64,000 bases of DNA, from assembly GCA_033026295.1 (NCBI GenBank), contig CM065178.1:26179585-26243584 (forward strand). The letters are read 5' to 3'. Within the stretch, counting starts at the first letter, position 1, and every line of letters begins with the position of its first letter. Source of the stretch: Channa striata (Eukaryota; Chordata; Actinopteri; Anabantiformes; Channidae). The translations under genes and the position numbers were made by a program. The notes below the pieces were generated by a model that was not told the origin of the DNA, ran no database searches, and saw only the letters and a program-made list of their open reading frames with translations. Shown in pieces: positions 47,715-59,487 of this stretch.

Positions 47715-50279
47715 GTAAGAAGCAGCTCTACAATTTCTGTCTGTTTTTTTTTTTGCATTTTTCATCCAACATTTCTAATTACAAATAAAAAAGCCACTGC
47801 AGTCAAAACCTTTTAGCCTAACCTTTAGCAAAGAGTTATTGATTAGACCCCAATCAGCCATAAAGATGCTCCGGGGCACAGCTAAATCTGGCAAACGGTA
47901 ACTCGACCACAAAAGCTTTTGCATCTCCCCCCCGGAGAAGGCCGACTTTGCAGAACCCACCGCCAAAACAAAGCACATGGGCCGGTCACTGCGAGGGTCG
48001 CTCCCACACACAGCACTTTACCACACGGTGCTGAACAACACATGCAACACCTTAAGGACACTGTTGTACAGAGTACCCATAATCCCCCGGTTAGCCTGCT
48101 CGGCCAGCTGGGTCACTACAATATATTTTAGACATTAGTGCTCGGATGTCACAGAACTACATCCTTTGACCAGGGACTAGCGTGTGGGGAGCTAAAAACA
48201 CTTCAGTCAAGATCCTGAGAAGGTTCCAGGTAGTTCCAGGAGTTCCTGCTGTTGAACCAGTTCAGAGTGTGAGAGAGAATGAGAGGTAGAGAATACTAAC
48301 AACTGTTTTCAATAATCTAAATGTTTCCTTTCAGAAATGGATGAAGACGTCCCTGCCGTTGTTATTGACAACGGCTCTTGTGTGTCCAAGGTCGGCTTAG
48401 TTGGAGACGATGATCCCCGTGCGGTCTTCCCCTCCATTGTTGGCCACGCCAGACAACATGAACAAAACGTGCGTGTTAGGACTGTCGATGTACAACTAAC
48501 AAATAAATGCAGTGTCATATGTGACATTAAAGTTGGATTTGTGTGTGACTATGACAGAGGGACACCTTCGTCGGAGATAAAGCCAAGAGCAACAGAGACA
48601 CGCTGACCCTGACGTATCCCATCGAGCACGGAATCATCACCAACTGGGACGATATGGAGAAGGTGTGGAGGCTTTACACAGCTGGAGCCGAACCAGAGAG
48701 GAACTGAAATCTCTGTAGCTTCTGTGAAACAGGGTCCAGGGTTCTGCACAGGGAGGCCTCAGTGGTTCAGTCATGTTACTGTGGACTGTCTTCTTAAAGG
48801 AGGAAATTATCAGGAACATTTCCTGTGTGGTCAGAGTTTTTATTCCATATATAATTAATCCAGCAACATAGGGATCCCTTTGAATTCAGCTTTGGGTCAT
48901 TAGACATAAGCACATCATGCATCAGAACTAACCGGACCCCATCTCAAAGTTTAAAGAGATTACTTTTTTTTATTGACAATGAAAAATACTTTTTTATTTT
49001 TTTCACACTGCATTGTTAAACTCCCGTCCTGCAGATCTGGCATCACATCTTCTACAGTGAGCTCCGTGTGGCCCCTGAGAAGCACCCGGTGCTGCTGACT
49101 GCAGCTCCAAACAACCCTAAAGCCAACAGGGAGAAGATGGCAGAAGTGAGTTTGTGAGCAATTTGACTTTTCATCGACGATTTAAAGCTCCAGTTTGCAA
49201 CTATCACTGCATTGTTTGGTTCAGTTTGGTTTCGTGCAGTTTTAAGGCTTTGCAGTGACATTTCATCTTTCTAATTTGTGATTTGATCGCGTTCCAGATC
49301 ATGTTCGAGACTTTCCAGACTCCTGCCATGTTGATGGCCGTCCCGGCCGTTTTGTCATTGTACTCCTGTGGTCGTCTCTCAGGTGAGCGTCATAACAATA
49401 ACCCCCAAATAAAGTTAGACCAAATCCAATCCCTATTTAGTTATTGCGTCTTGTTTTTGAGCAAATTAAAGCTCTGACCTGTGCTCTGCACTGTCCCTGA
49501 ACACCTCGCTCATTACAGGCCTCAAGCTAGTAAATAAATGGGTACGTTGCATTAAGTGTTGCGGCCACTGGGCCAAAACCTTAAAACCACCTCTTAATAT
49601 AATGAGCTCAGTACGACTTTCACTTCAATAGTGACAACAGCCCTGTTAATGTTTAACCATGAAATGCTGAGATGACTTCAGTAACCGCATGACGACTTGT
49701 CTTGCAGGGATTGTGATGGAATCAGGTGATGGTCTGAGCCACACTGTGCCCATCTGGCAGGGTCAGGCTGAGCCTAAAGCCATACTCCATCAGAACCTGG
49801 CTGGCAGAGATTTGACCGACTACCTGATGAAGATCCTCTCTGAGAAAGGCTACAGCTTCCGCACCGCTGGTAAAACTAATTGTTCAATCTCATTTTATAA
49901 AACTAGATAGATCATTTTGCAGAAAGAGAAACGTTTGTGGCTATTTTGTTACAAAAATTTTATCTCTGAACTTTAGCTGATCACGAGATCGTGTGCGACA
50001 TCAAGGAGAAGCTCTGCTAAGTGGCTCTGGACTTTGACCCGGAGATGCACAAAGCTGCATCGTCCTCGGCCCTGGAGAAGAGCTACGAGCTTCCTGATGG
50101 ACAGGTCATCACCATCGGCAAGGAGAGGTTCTGCTGCCCTGAGGGGCTCTTTCAGCCTTCAATCCTCGGTTTGTTACCTGCGTCAACACTGACTGAATCC
50201 ATAATAATAAAAAAACCTCAAGGTTGACTCTTTCCATAAAAACTTATGTCTGAATGTGACTAGTTCATGTCATTGTTCT

Positions 50280-50510
50280 ACACATTTACATTTAGTCATT
50301 TTACAGACGCTTTTATCCAAAGCGACTTACAGAGTAATTTGGTGTAAACATACACAGTGGTGATGGCTGCCACGCTGGGTGCTCATCCGACCCACTGGGA
50401 GCAACTAGGGGTTCAGTGTCTTGCCCAAGGACACGTCAACATTTAGCAAACAGGGACCGGGGATCGAACCACTGACCCTGTGGTCCATTGATGACTGCCT
50501 TACCAGCTGG
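50280..50510 (-). repeat. dispersed SINE-like repeat with L2-type end, copy B
   Basis: Begins 'acatttacatttagtcattt' and 'cttttatccaaagcgactta' (L2 tail, minus sense) and continues with the 'tcttgcccaaggacac ... ctgaccctgtggt' body shared with 1380-1520. It sits in the actin pseudogene intron. Confidence 0.65.
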
Positions 50511-50524
50511 GCATGCTTTTATTT

Positions 50525-50695
50525 TAAAGGACCCCTCTAAATCTTACACGCTGCACCTTTAATGAGAACACGAAGGAACGTTTCATTGATTTCACACCTG
50601 TCCGTCCTCCTGCTGTCTGACCATGATGGCGGCTTCACCAGATGACCTTTGACCTCTCGGAAGCCAAACGCACAGGACCAACAGCTGCTATTTGG
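50525..50695 (-). repeat. repeat copy inverted relative to the ciz1 5' exon region
   Basis: Read on the minus strand, this stretch is nearly identical to 53770-53920 over about 150 bases. Shared pieces include 'gaggtcaaaggtca', 'gccatcatggtcagac', 'ggaggacggacaggtgtgaa' and 'aaaggtgcagcgtgtaagat'. Confidence 0.8.
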
Positions 50696-51665
50696 TCACG
50701 TTAACATACTTTCTTTTATAAAAGAAAGTACAGTTTTTGAATCTTATAAATCTTGACTGGCGTCTTCCTGACACAGAACTCATATGTTGTTCCTGGAGTC
50801 TCCTGGAACCACTCTGCCAGTTTTGGGTGTCACAGCCCTCAATTACCACAGGGATCACTTTCACCTTTGCCGTCTATTCCAAATTTTACGTTGGCCCATT
50901 TTGAAAAAGATTTCCCCCATTGCACAACAAGGCCCAGAATCATCTGTTGGACATTACAATGAAGATGAATTAAACCACTAACGTTTTTGTGTCTGTGTTC
51001 AGGAATGAATTTGGATGGTGTCGATATGATGACGTTCAACAGCATCATGAAGTGTGATGCGAACATCCGTAAGGACTTGTTTGCCAACATTGTTCTATCT
51101 GGTGGCAACACCATGTTCCCTGGCACCGCGGAGCGCATGCAGAAGGAGATCACTGCCCTGGCCCCACCCAGCATGAAAATCAGGGTACATTCTTATTAAA
51201 TTCACATTCCTCTAATGTGTCACAAAGGTGCTGGAGAGCCTTGAAGGATGTTGCACCAAATACATTTCCCATTCATTTGGCCTCCAGGTCTCACTTGTGT
51301 TCACGCTCTTTGGTTTAATTGGGTTCTACTGCCCGCAGGGGACAAACTGGGTGAACTTTGATGCCACAATATCAGTTCATTTAAATGTGGAAACACCTCA
51401 GTACGGCGTAACTACCATGTCAAGGGATTAAAAGAATCCAGAAATAGGAGGGTATATTAAGGACTGTCACCTTGTTGAAAGTCATAAACATGTCTCACCT
51501 CTTTTCTTTCTGCACTTTCAGATCATGGCTTCCCCAAACAGGAAGTACTCAGTGTGGCTCGGTGGCTCCATGCTGGCTTCTTTGCCCACTTTCAAGCAGA
51601 TATGTATCAGCAAGCAGGAGTACGATGAGACAGGCCCCACCATTGTCCATCGCAAGTGTCCTTAA

Positions 51666-53320
51666 AAGCTTGACATTCTCCTCCTTTTCTTGTCTGGCAC
51701 GAAAGGGCTAAAGCATGAAATAAGACGACTCAAACTCACTTTACATTGTAGAGTTTTATCTGAGCATATCCTCAGCAACCTGCTGAACCTGAAATATTTC
51801 TGAACATGAGACTTTCTTTCCTACGGTCATAGACAAATGTTTTGGAGCCCTTCAACAAACAACAAGCAAGTTTCCTTTTTAAAAAAATGGCAATAATTGA
51901 TTGTTTCATGTTTAATTAAAACAAATCTGAATCTGGATTTGGTTTTTGATTCACCTGCACATTTTCATGTTCAAACAAATGAGGAGGGCGTGGATAAAAA
52001 TGATGTTATCTTTAACCTAATATTTTGTTGCACAAATAAGTGATTTCTGTAGCTCTCAGTGACACTTGTGCATCTTCCAACTCTTCCTCAGCAAACTGCT
52101 CCACCAGTTTCAGGTTTGAAGGTTGCCTTCTCCAGACTGTGTCATTCCATAGATGTTTGTTACGATTCAGATCAGGGCTCATAGAAAACCACTTTACACC
52201 AAAGTCAAGAAGATACAGCACCAAATAATTCTATCAATGCCTACGTAAATTCTGTGCGGGCACCTCAGGTGGGCCCCATCTCAATGATAAGGTGATCGAT
52301 GCCTGCATAACACCGTTAGTGAAGCATGGAGGTGGAAATGTCATGAACTGCCAAAGCTTTGGCATCAGGAGAGTGAGAGATTTAGACCATCACACATCAA
52401 CAGTAACAGCCTCACAAACAGCTCTGTCATTAAAAGAATAAAACACTGACAAAATGTCCAGAAGGCTGGACACAAGCTGAGGACGCAAGGAAATCACGGT
52501 CCACAGAAATAAGTCCCTTAACAAGGAGGAAACAGGAGTGTTACGGTCTGTGGTTTAATCCAAGTAAACGCAGTGGGTGGTCGTAACCTCACTGGGCACT
52601 AGTGCATGTGGCTGCTTCCTTCAGAAGGAGACGAGACAAAACATGTCCTCAGTCCATCATACGAATGTGTGAATCAACATGGACCGGCTCTGTCCCAGTT
52701 CTCACTGCCCCTTTGTGAAGGAGACATTGTCTGAAGGACTTTGACATGGCACAGGTACGTAACAAACTGGCTGCTCGGTGTACAGATAATAGTTTTATTA
52801 TGATCATAACCAGCACATTAATCTTGAACTTTGTTGAGATTTAACCCATTTTTTCCTGAGTTACAGAGGCAGCTTTTTAAAATCAGATGTGATGTTACAG
52901 GATTTCGACGCAAAGGTCATTCATAGTTTTATTACCCAATTTACTTCAAATAACCCATGAAATCCAAACCTTTTCAAGTCGTGAATGAGCAGGATCTCTG
53001 CTCAAGGATTAGACGTCTGTTCGGACCTTAGGAGTCAGCGAGGTTCCTTAGACGGTGAAAGTCTCTACACTCTTTATAACGTCCCCAACAGTTTTGTATG
53101 TTTGTGCCTCATAATTTCATTCTCATGTTCCTCTTTATTAAAAAATCAGTGCGTTACACAAAGTAGCACAATGAAATCATCAGGATCCGGGATGTTTTTT
53201 GGGAAAACACTGTGTCATTTAGATCGGTTGGATATAAGCAGCTGCCAAAGTGGGAAAAGAGAAGAAGAAACTACGGAGAAGCGGGAATAAATTAGAAGAA
53301 GAAGAAGGAGGTTTAAAAGA
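51666..53320. other. intergenic region with Tc1 relics
   Basis: No gene. Tc1-type fragments lie at 51960-52420 (separate entry). The rest (52420-53320) shows no recognised element. Confidence 0.55.
51960..52420. mobile_element. Tc1-like transposon fragments in both orientations
   Basis: The minus strand at 52224-52012 reads MSPDLNRNKHLWND and RRQPSNLKLVEQFAEEE, the Tc1 C-terminal block (S-P-D-L-N-P). The + strand near 52318-52360 reads VKHGGGNVMNCQSFG, the 'VKHGGGS.M.WGCF' block. Opposite strands imply a rearranged or double insertion. Confidence 0.6.
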
Positions 53321-53530
53321 GCCGCGGTTCCTCCTCCGGCCTGCAGGGGGCGTCTGTGTTTGCGTGCAGCCGGGCTGGCTTCCGGTTCCGCTTCCGCTTC
53401 CGCTGTGCTGCGCAGCCCGGTGAGTTGAAGTAAATTCCATGAAACAACCGGCGCAGAGTCCGCGGAGACCGAACGGCAGCTAAAGGCTGAGCCACCCTGC
53501 GTTCACCCGGCTAACGTTAGCTGAGCCGCG
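53320..53530 (+). promoter_or_regulatory. ciz1: GC-rich promoter and first non-coding exon of ciz1
   Basis: A local GC- and CpG-rich stretch with repeated 'ttccgcttccgc' (ETS-type CCGGAAGC complement) precedes a candidate exon ending CCGCG|GTGAGT at 53530. No TATA box is seen, as is usual for housekeeping promoters. The next acceptor is 'gtgtttcag' near 53609. Confidence 0.5.
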
Positions 53531-53811
53531 GTGAGTGCGACGGAATCAGCGTCGGTCCGAAAACCAACCGCGCTGAGCCGGTGATTGATTCGTGTTCCGT
53601 GTGTTTCAGTCCGCGTGTGTCCCGTTCTTTTTTATCTGTGTACGGGAGCAGATGAAGTTCCCTGTCGTTCATGGAAGTAAACGGTGGACGGTGAAGGACT
53701 CTGCACAGAACCGCAGCCCAACGATTCTAACACTTTGTTTTCTTCAGACTGAGTCAGAGGGAAAAGCTGCTGGTCCAGAGAGGTCAAAGGTCACGTGGTG
53801 CAGCTGCCATC

Positions 53812-55887
53812 ATGGTCAGACCGCAGCGGAGGACGGACAGGTGTGAAATCAATGAAACGCTCCTTCGTGTCCTCATTAAAGGTGCAGCGTGTAAGATTTA
53901 GAGGCGTCCTTTGCAGAACCAGAATAACCGTGGAAGAAGCAGCAGCGCACGGTCAAACCTGACACGGACTGTGGCGACACTCTGGTGGTGCTTCAAAAAC
54001 GGTTCCCATCAGTTTTCATGCAGTGGCTCCGTGCCCATTATGTGAATAGGGAAAAAACAGCTCCGAAGCCACATCAGGTGACATTTTCGTCTTTCCTTCC
54101 CAGACTCCAGCTGTCCCAAAATATAAGTTTACCTTGTCAAGTTGGCGCACTGGTTCTGTGCAGTGTAACATCCTAATAGTCACAGAAAAGTTGATGCAAT
54201 CGCTCTCACTGTACAGATTTTTCCGCTGACAGATCCCCCAGCAGGAACTGCATTAAAAGCGATTCATTGCACATGAGATATTCAATATTAATTTCAACTT
54301 TATTTGTTTAATGTCAGTTCACAACAGTCTTCTTAATGCCTTGGCTTTGCCATTTCACACATCACCACCCTGTGAGACACCATATGCATAGTGGTGGGGG
54401 GTGATGGTGAGATGGTGCACTCTTTAGTCTCATCGCTAAATGTCATAAATCTTACACGCTGTACCTTTAGTGTCTGACCTGAAGCTAGCGTCAGTGATGA
54501 AGTTTTCCCCTCTGATCGTTTTTAGGAGTGAATATCAAGCTGTTTGTCTCCCTGCAGGTGTTTTCAACCTGCAGCAGGTAACACCGTGACATGGGTTCAA
54601 TTCCCAGTCTGCCCTGTACAGAGGAGGCCGCCTCCCCCTCAGCAGGTAAAAACAATCTCCTTCTCATTCTCCTCCAGCTCCTGCCGCTGCGATGAATCAA
54701 TGTCCCTGTTTGTGTTTCTCTCCATCAGGCGTCAGGCAGAAAGCGGGTCGGACCAGGAACAGCGTGCGCTGACAGTCGGCCGTGCAGCAGCTCCATCACC
54801 ACAGAAGAAGAGAGGGGAGACCTGCTACCTCATGGTGTTTCAGGAGAAACTGAGTCAAAGAGAGTCAGACTGGACGGGTCAGTCATAACTTTCATTTAGA
54901 CTTTTCATGTAGCCCAGAGACAGCAGTGCTGCTGGGCCGCCGCAGACGTTTAAAAAAAAAAAAAGGAATTTAACATCAAAGCCATTGGGGCAGATTGAGT
55001 GTTTTCATGATTCCCAGAGATTGAATTGTAAAGAAAAATACCAAGTACTGTAGAGGCTACTTCCAATGAGTCAAATCGAGCTGTTTTTGTCAGTTTGGAT
55101 TGAAAAGTTTAGCACAGCAGAACCATTGTTTTGCATTGCTACGTATGTGGTAATGAATTTAATAAACGCGCAGCATATTTCATATAGAAAGTTAATTTTA
55201 ACATGGCCAATTGTGACCAATTTCTCTAAATAACCTCATTAAAATATCAACAGCAGCTTGAAACCGTCACCTGGGGCCTTTCATCCTGTCAGTGTGTCTG
55301 TTTCTGGGCTGTCAGGGTCTCGTTTTCACGTAACCTCTCAGCTTTGCACAGGAAACGTTTGCAGTACAATCCCAGTGCAGTGTTACCTCCAGTTAACCTG
55401 CTTTCAACAACTTTTCCAGTCACCCCACGAAACAAATGCCAGTAAAGGCAATGTGCTTCATGTAATGAACATAATATTTGCGAATCAGTCCCACTTGATA
55501 TAAAGAGGTTTCAGTCTGGACTGAAATGATGGACAGAAACTGCAGCTCACCTGTGAAGCCAAAAACTTTGTATCTGTTTCTTTTAGAGGTGAGGAGGCCG
55601 ATGCTCTGACCAATAGAGACAAAGTCCTGGGGTCATGTGGTCAATCAGCAGGTGAGACAGTCCAGATTGTCCTTTGCTCATGGATGCGATGACACGTGTT
55701 TACTGTGGACTTGAACTCTGTGTGTGTCTGATCAGAAGGTGTGTCATCCAGAGCTCCTCCTCCAGACCAGCAGGGGTCAGCAGAGCTCAGTGAGGTGACG
55801 GTGAAGCGATCCTGAATTCTCACTCTGTTTACCTGCTTTTCATTAGTCACACTCGTTACTTATGAACGTCACTAAATATCTGATAGC

Positions 55888-55931
<44 letters not shown>

Positions 55932-58806
55932 TGCAGCTGCAGAATGTGGGGTCACTCAAGGTCACCATCCAGCAGAGCAGCGAGAGCCGAGAGTTTGGAG
56001 CAACAGACAGAGCGACAGGTGGACTCCACTGTCACGTCTGTAACCTCACCTGTCGAACTCTGCAGGTGAGCAACACCCACAGTAGATCAGCCGATCTGTG
56101 AAAAATGGTATTTCCTGTGATGTCAGAGCATCTGCTGGGTGGAGTCTGGATATAAAACCAATCAGAAAGCAGGATTAGATGTTTCCCCAAAGCTGCAGTG
56201 GACGTTTTACTGCAGAGGGAAACTTTTATATTCGGCAGCAGTAAAACATTGAGAGCTACAGTGAATTTCAGTGAATCGACAATTAAGATTAAAATGTTTA
56301 GAAACTTTACCTGACACCATTTCATGTTGTGTCGGTGCAGAGCTGACATTGTTCCTGTGTGTGCGCAGGTGTTTCAGGAGCACATGTCAGGAGCAGAACA
56401 CGTGAGGAAACTGCAGGAGATCACCGACTCCATCTGTATTAATGCACACGCACTGCAGGGCAGGTGGGAGCACACAGCGCCGTCCTGTTTGTTCACTCAC
56501 AGTTTATGTATTAGCTTTAGAATTAGGTTGTCATTAACAGAGGTGGGGGTGGGAGACGAGCTGCACACGCTGTAGGTGGAACGTGTTTGGAAATTCTCGT
56601 CATCTGCTGGTATTTCTTCAGTAGCAGGAGAATCACTTGTTCAGGTGAAGACAGAATAAGTTGCTCTGTTGTTTTCTGCACTACAGCTGTTTTGAGCAGT
56701 CTCCATAGAGACAGTAAAACCAGCAGCATGGTCATTCGTTTGTCCAGTGGTCTGAAGTAAGCTACCGTCAACACTGATCATTTTAGCGTCTGTGTGGAGG
56801 TTTATTTGCTAACATGGATGCAGGCCCTTTTTTAACAACCGCGTTTTAGCATTTAGCTGGATTAACGTGGACACAGTCTGAGAGCTGGACTTGGTCCGAA
56901 GCATGGAGTCTAACATCCTGACAGCTGCCATCTTGTCCTGCAGGGGGTGTCGCGCTGACTCTCGGCGCTGGTGCGACACCTGCCAGACGCAGTTCAGCGG
57001 CGATGTGGTCGCTCATCGACGGACGAAACCGCACAAGGTGAGCGACGGCTCTGCTCCGTGAACAGCAGCAGCTGCAGGTTTGTCGGTGACTCATCGTGTG
57101 TCTCTGCTCCAGATGTGTAAGCAGCTGTGTCGGCCCTTCTGTCCCGTGTGTAAACGTCACTTCAGGACTCCCAGGAAGTTCGTGGAGCACATGAAGTCCC
57201 CGGAGCACAAACAGCAGGTCGGCGTCAGGCAGGGTGGGGTGTTTGAGGTTTTTTGCAACCAAAATGTAAATCGAATCTAAATTAGTTCGGTGGAATAATT
57301 ACACTTCATAAAACAAATACAACGGCTTCATTTCACCTTTTATGCAGTAGTTGTTTATCTTGATCTTATCTTTATAATCTCTAAGACTAAATTTTTAGGC
57401 ATTTTAAGTAGAAGTGTGAGATTTATGGCTCATACTAATTTTAGCTGCACACAATTCTCATGTCTTTCCTTCTGAGTAGAAACCTTGCGGTTTGTATTGT
57501 TTTGTACGTGTTTCTCTACACATCTGATCTGATCTGTTCACCACCAAAAGTCTAAAAGGCTGCAGATGCACCGAGTCACGTGATCCACGTACAGACACAC
57601 GGTTCAGGTGTGAGTGTGAATGGTGCTTTGGAACAGAGCAGGCGGCCAGTTTGACTTTCTGTCTGTCTTCTCCCAGGTGCAGCTGGAGGAGGCTCAGGAC
57701 GAGGAGCTGATCACTGTGGACGCCATCGGCTGTTTCGAGGAGGAGGAGGAAGAAGAAGAGGAGGAAGTGGATGTTGCTGATGAGGAAGATGAAGATGTGG
57801 GAACAGAGGAGGCAGAGGCTAAACAAGTGGAGGTACAGACTGGTGTTGACTTTCAGGGATGCCGTTAAGTTCAGAGGTGGATAAAGTTCACAGCGCTCGA
57901 GCAGGTTCGAAACAAACTTAATTAAAGTTAACGACGTTACTTTGTGTGTCCAGCTGGGACGTTTTAGGAAAACGTCATTTAACAAGCTATAAGCCCCAAT
58001 TGTGTCATATTTCCGTATTTGGCCCAGGATGGTGGTGAAGTGAAAAGAGTCGGTGTTCTACAGGTTTTAAAGAGACTGATGTTTCAGAAATCCTCCAGCT
58101 CCAGGTCTTTTCTCAAGGGCTGAAATGGTTTGGACCGCCGTGTGTTACAGACGGAGAATCCCGAAGAGGCCAGCGGGGAAGAATGTGATGAACACGCCAC
58201 ATACGGTACGTTTCTGTACATTGTGAGAGGGCGTCATCGTCCTGTAGTCTGATTTGTACCAGAAAACGCTGATTGTATTTGAAATTAGAAAAATGTCTTT
58301 GACCACAACAAACAATAAGTCCACTAAGTTTAAATGGTGGAAGACTTATTTAGTAATTATTAATACGCTGTAATTGGGCGTTCTACTTGTGTTGCTGTAG
58401 CTACTTTTTGTAAGTAAGTATTAAAAAGAAATGTAATTTGTATTTTGCCCCCGCAAATATATATATCTGTTATAAACAGCTGTTACTGATCATCTTTAAC
58501 AACAGAGTCTCTGTGACTCGTTTATCACAGGAAGTAGCTTTGTGGTTCCTGTGTCCGGCTTCCTGTGTCAACTCTGCAACAAGTTTTTCTACAAAGAGAC
58601 CACAGCCCGACACACACACTGCAGGACGCAGACACACTACCGCAACCTGCAGGTAACACACACACACACACCTGATGGGGGGGGGGTCAGCCATTTTTGG
58701 AGTCTTATCTTAACCTCAGTCATAACCAGTCATAATCAGAAGTTAAGCTCAACCGTCAACCAGTGTGTTTGTGTTGTAGCAGCACAGAGCGCAGAGGAGG
58801 ACCTGA
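53812..58806 (+). CDS. ciz1: CIZ1-like zinc finger protein (short; start uncertain)
   Basis: Exons 53812-53840, 54558-54645, 54729-54877, 55587-55651, 55736-55794, 55937-56065, 56369-56463, 56944-57037, 57113-57217, 57677-57832, 58151-58205, 58531-58652 and 58780-58806 chain in phase. Landmarks: SLKVTIQQSSESREFG; three C2H2-type fingers (LHCHVCNLTCRTLQ...H, WCDTCQTQFSGDVVAHRRTK, FCPVCKRHFRTPRKFVEHMK); ELITVDAIGCFEEEEEE with a long acidic run; and a C-terminal matrin-type finger FLCQLCNKFFYKETTARHTH. This is the CIZ1 order. CIZ1 is a nuclear-matrix protein that binds p21/CDKN1A and promotes DNA-replication start. At about 390 residues it is much shorter than mammalian CIZ1 and lacks the Gln-rich N-terminus. 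The exon carrying the chosen ATG lies inside a dispersed repeat, so the true start may differ. AATAAA is at 59121. Confidence 0.85.
53876..54470. mobile_element. MITE-like element with terminal inverted repeats (ciz1 intron)
   Basis: 'aaaggtgcagcgtgtaagat' at 53880 and its near-complement 'atcttacacgctgtaccttt' at 54450-54469 face each other, about 590 bases apart. No coding frame lies between. One end of the same family is present at 50539-50562. Confidence 0.55.
55889..55930. repeat. ciz1: (GT)n microsatellite before a ciz1 exon
   Basis: About 42 bases of GT end six bases before the exon at 55937 ('ctgcag' acceptor), standing in for the pyrimidine tract. Confidence 0.95.
58655..58672. repeat. 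ciz1: short (CA)n after a ciz1 donor
   Basis: The donor at 58653 reads GTAACACACACACAC, so a CA run starts within the splice site. Confidence 0.8.
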
Positions 58807-59120
58807 CCTGACCACACGGGATCGGCGGATGATGTCGTCCGCTGTCTGTGGCGTCCCCTGAACAAAGGACAAAGTTCAGGACACGTCCAATAATTTCACA
58901 AAACTGTCACTTCACATTTGACCACCACAGCTGGAACATAACTCCAGGCTGCTGTTTCCTGTCTGTGCTTTCTGAAAACACCCGAGGACACTGAAACCAG
59001 CACTACACAGTCCAGACATTTGGATTAGTTAGAAAAATGTTTATGCCCTGTGTTTGTTTTTCATGCATTTTCACACCCATTTTACGAAAACCCTGAATGA
59101 TGAAGCCAGTGAGGAAGGAA

Positions 59121-59126
59121 AATAAA
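59121..59126 (+). terminator. ciz1: polyadenylation signal of ciz1
   Basis: AATAAA about 315 bases after the ciz1 stop and about 360 bases before the surf4 ATG. The two genes are closely spaced head to tail. Confidence 0.6.
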
Positions 59127-59334
59127 GGGGAAGTGTTCTCCCACAGCATCGAATGTAAACCAGCTCTTTATTGCCTGTTTAATTTAATGTTGCATAAAGT
59201 AATTAAAAACTGGAGGAAATGAATTAAAGCTGCACTCAGGTTTATTACATTCAGACAATAATTTCCACTTGCATTAATGCTGTTCAGTTTTATCTGAACC
59301 TCGTTGTGACGTTACACTTTTATTAAAGGGCATC

Positions 59335-59487
59335 TGGGTCCACGTGGCACCGCTCGCCCGCAGGGGGCGCCCCGCCCCCCCGCAGGGGATTGTGGGTCGG
59401 AGGCAGCGGAGCCGCAGCAGCATCACACCGGACCGGACCGGACCGGTCGGAACCGTTTGTCTGTGCACAAGTGCCTTAGCAGGAGAC
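59335..59487 (+). promoter_or_regulatory. surf4: GC-rich promoter / 5' UTR of surf4
   Basis: CpG-rich stretch with 'cagggggcgcc' and repeated 'ggaccggacc' directly before the surf4 ATG; no TATA box. The 5' UTR probably begins here. Confidence 0.5.

Larger units (their letters stand above)
48337..51665 (+). pseudogene. actin pseudogene (copy 2)
   Basis: Segments 48337-48468, 48558-48662, 49035-49145, 49298-49382, 49708-49869, 49977-50168, 51003-51184 and 51522-51665 form a full actin with all splice sites intact and the same intron positions as copy 1. Three defects stand out. TAA at 50018-50020 replaces the conserved Tyr of KLCYVALDF. The exon at 48558 begins RDTFVGD and lacks the VMVGMGQ part of the DNase-I-binding loop. 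The first phosphate loop reads DNGSC (Gly to Cys), and DSGDG is ESGDG. The protein would stop after about 205 residues. Because splice sites and most codons survive, loss looks recent or the truncated form is tolerated. Confidence 0.88.

Noticed and set aside
53592..53846. Continuous 84-codon frame through the ciz1 5' region as a small gene
   Set aside because: It crosses an acceptor-like site and ends in a dispersed repeat; no conserved protein content.
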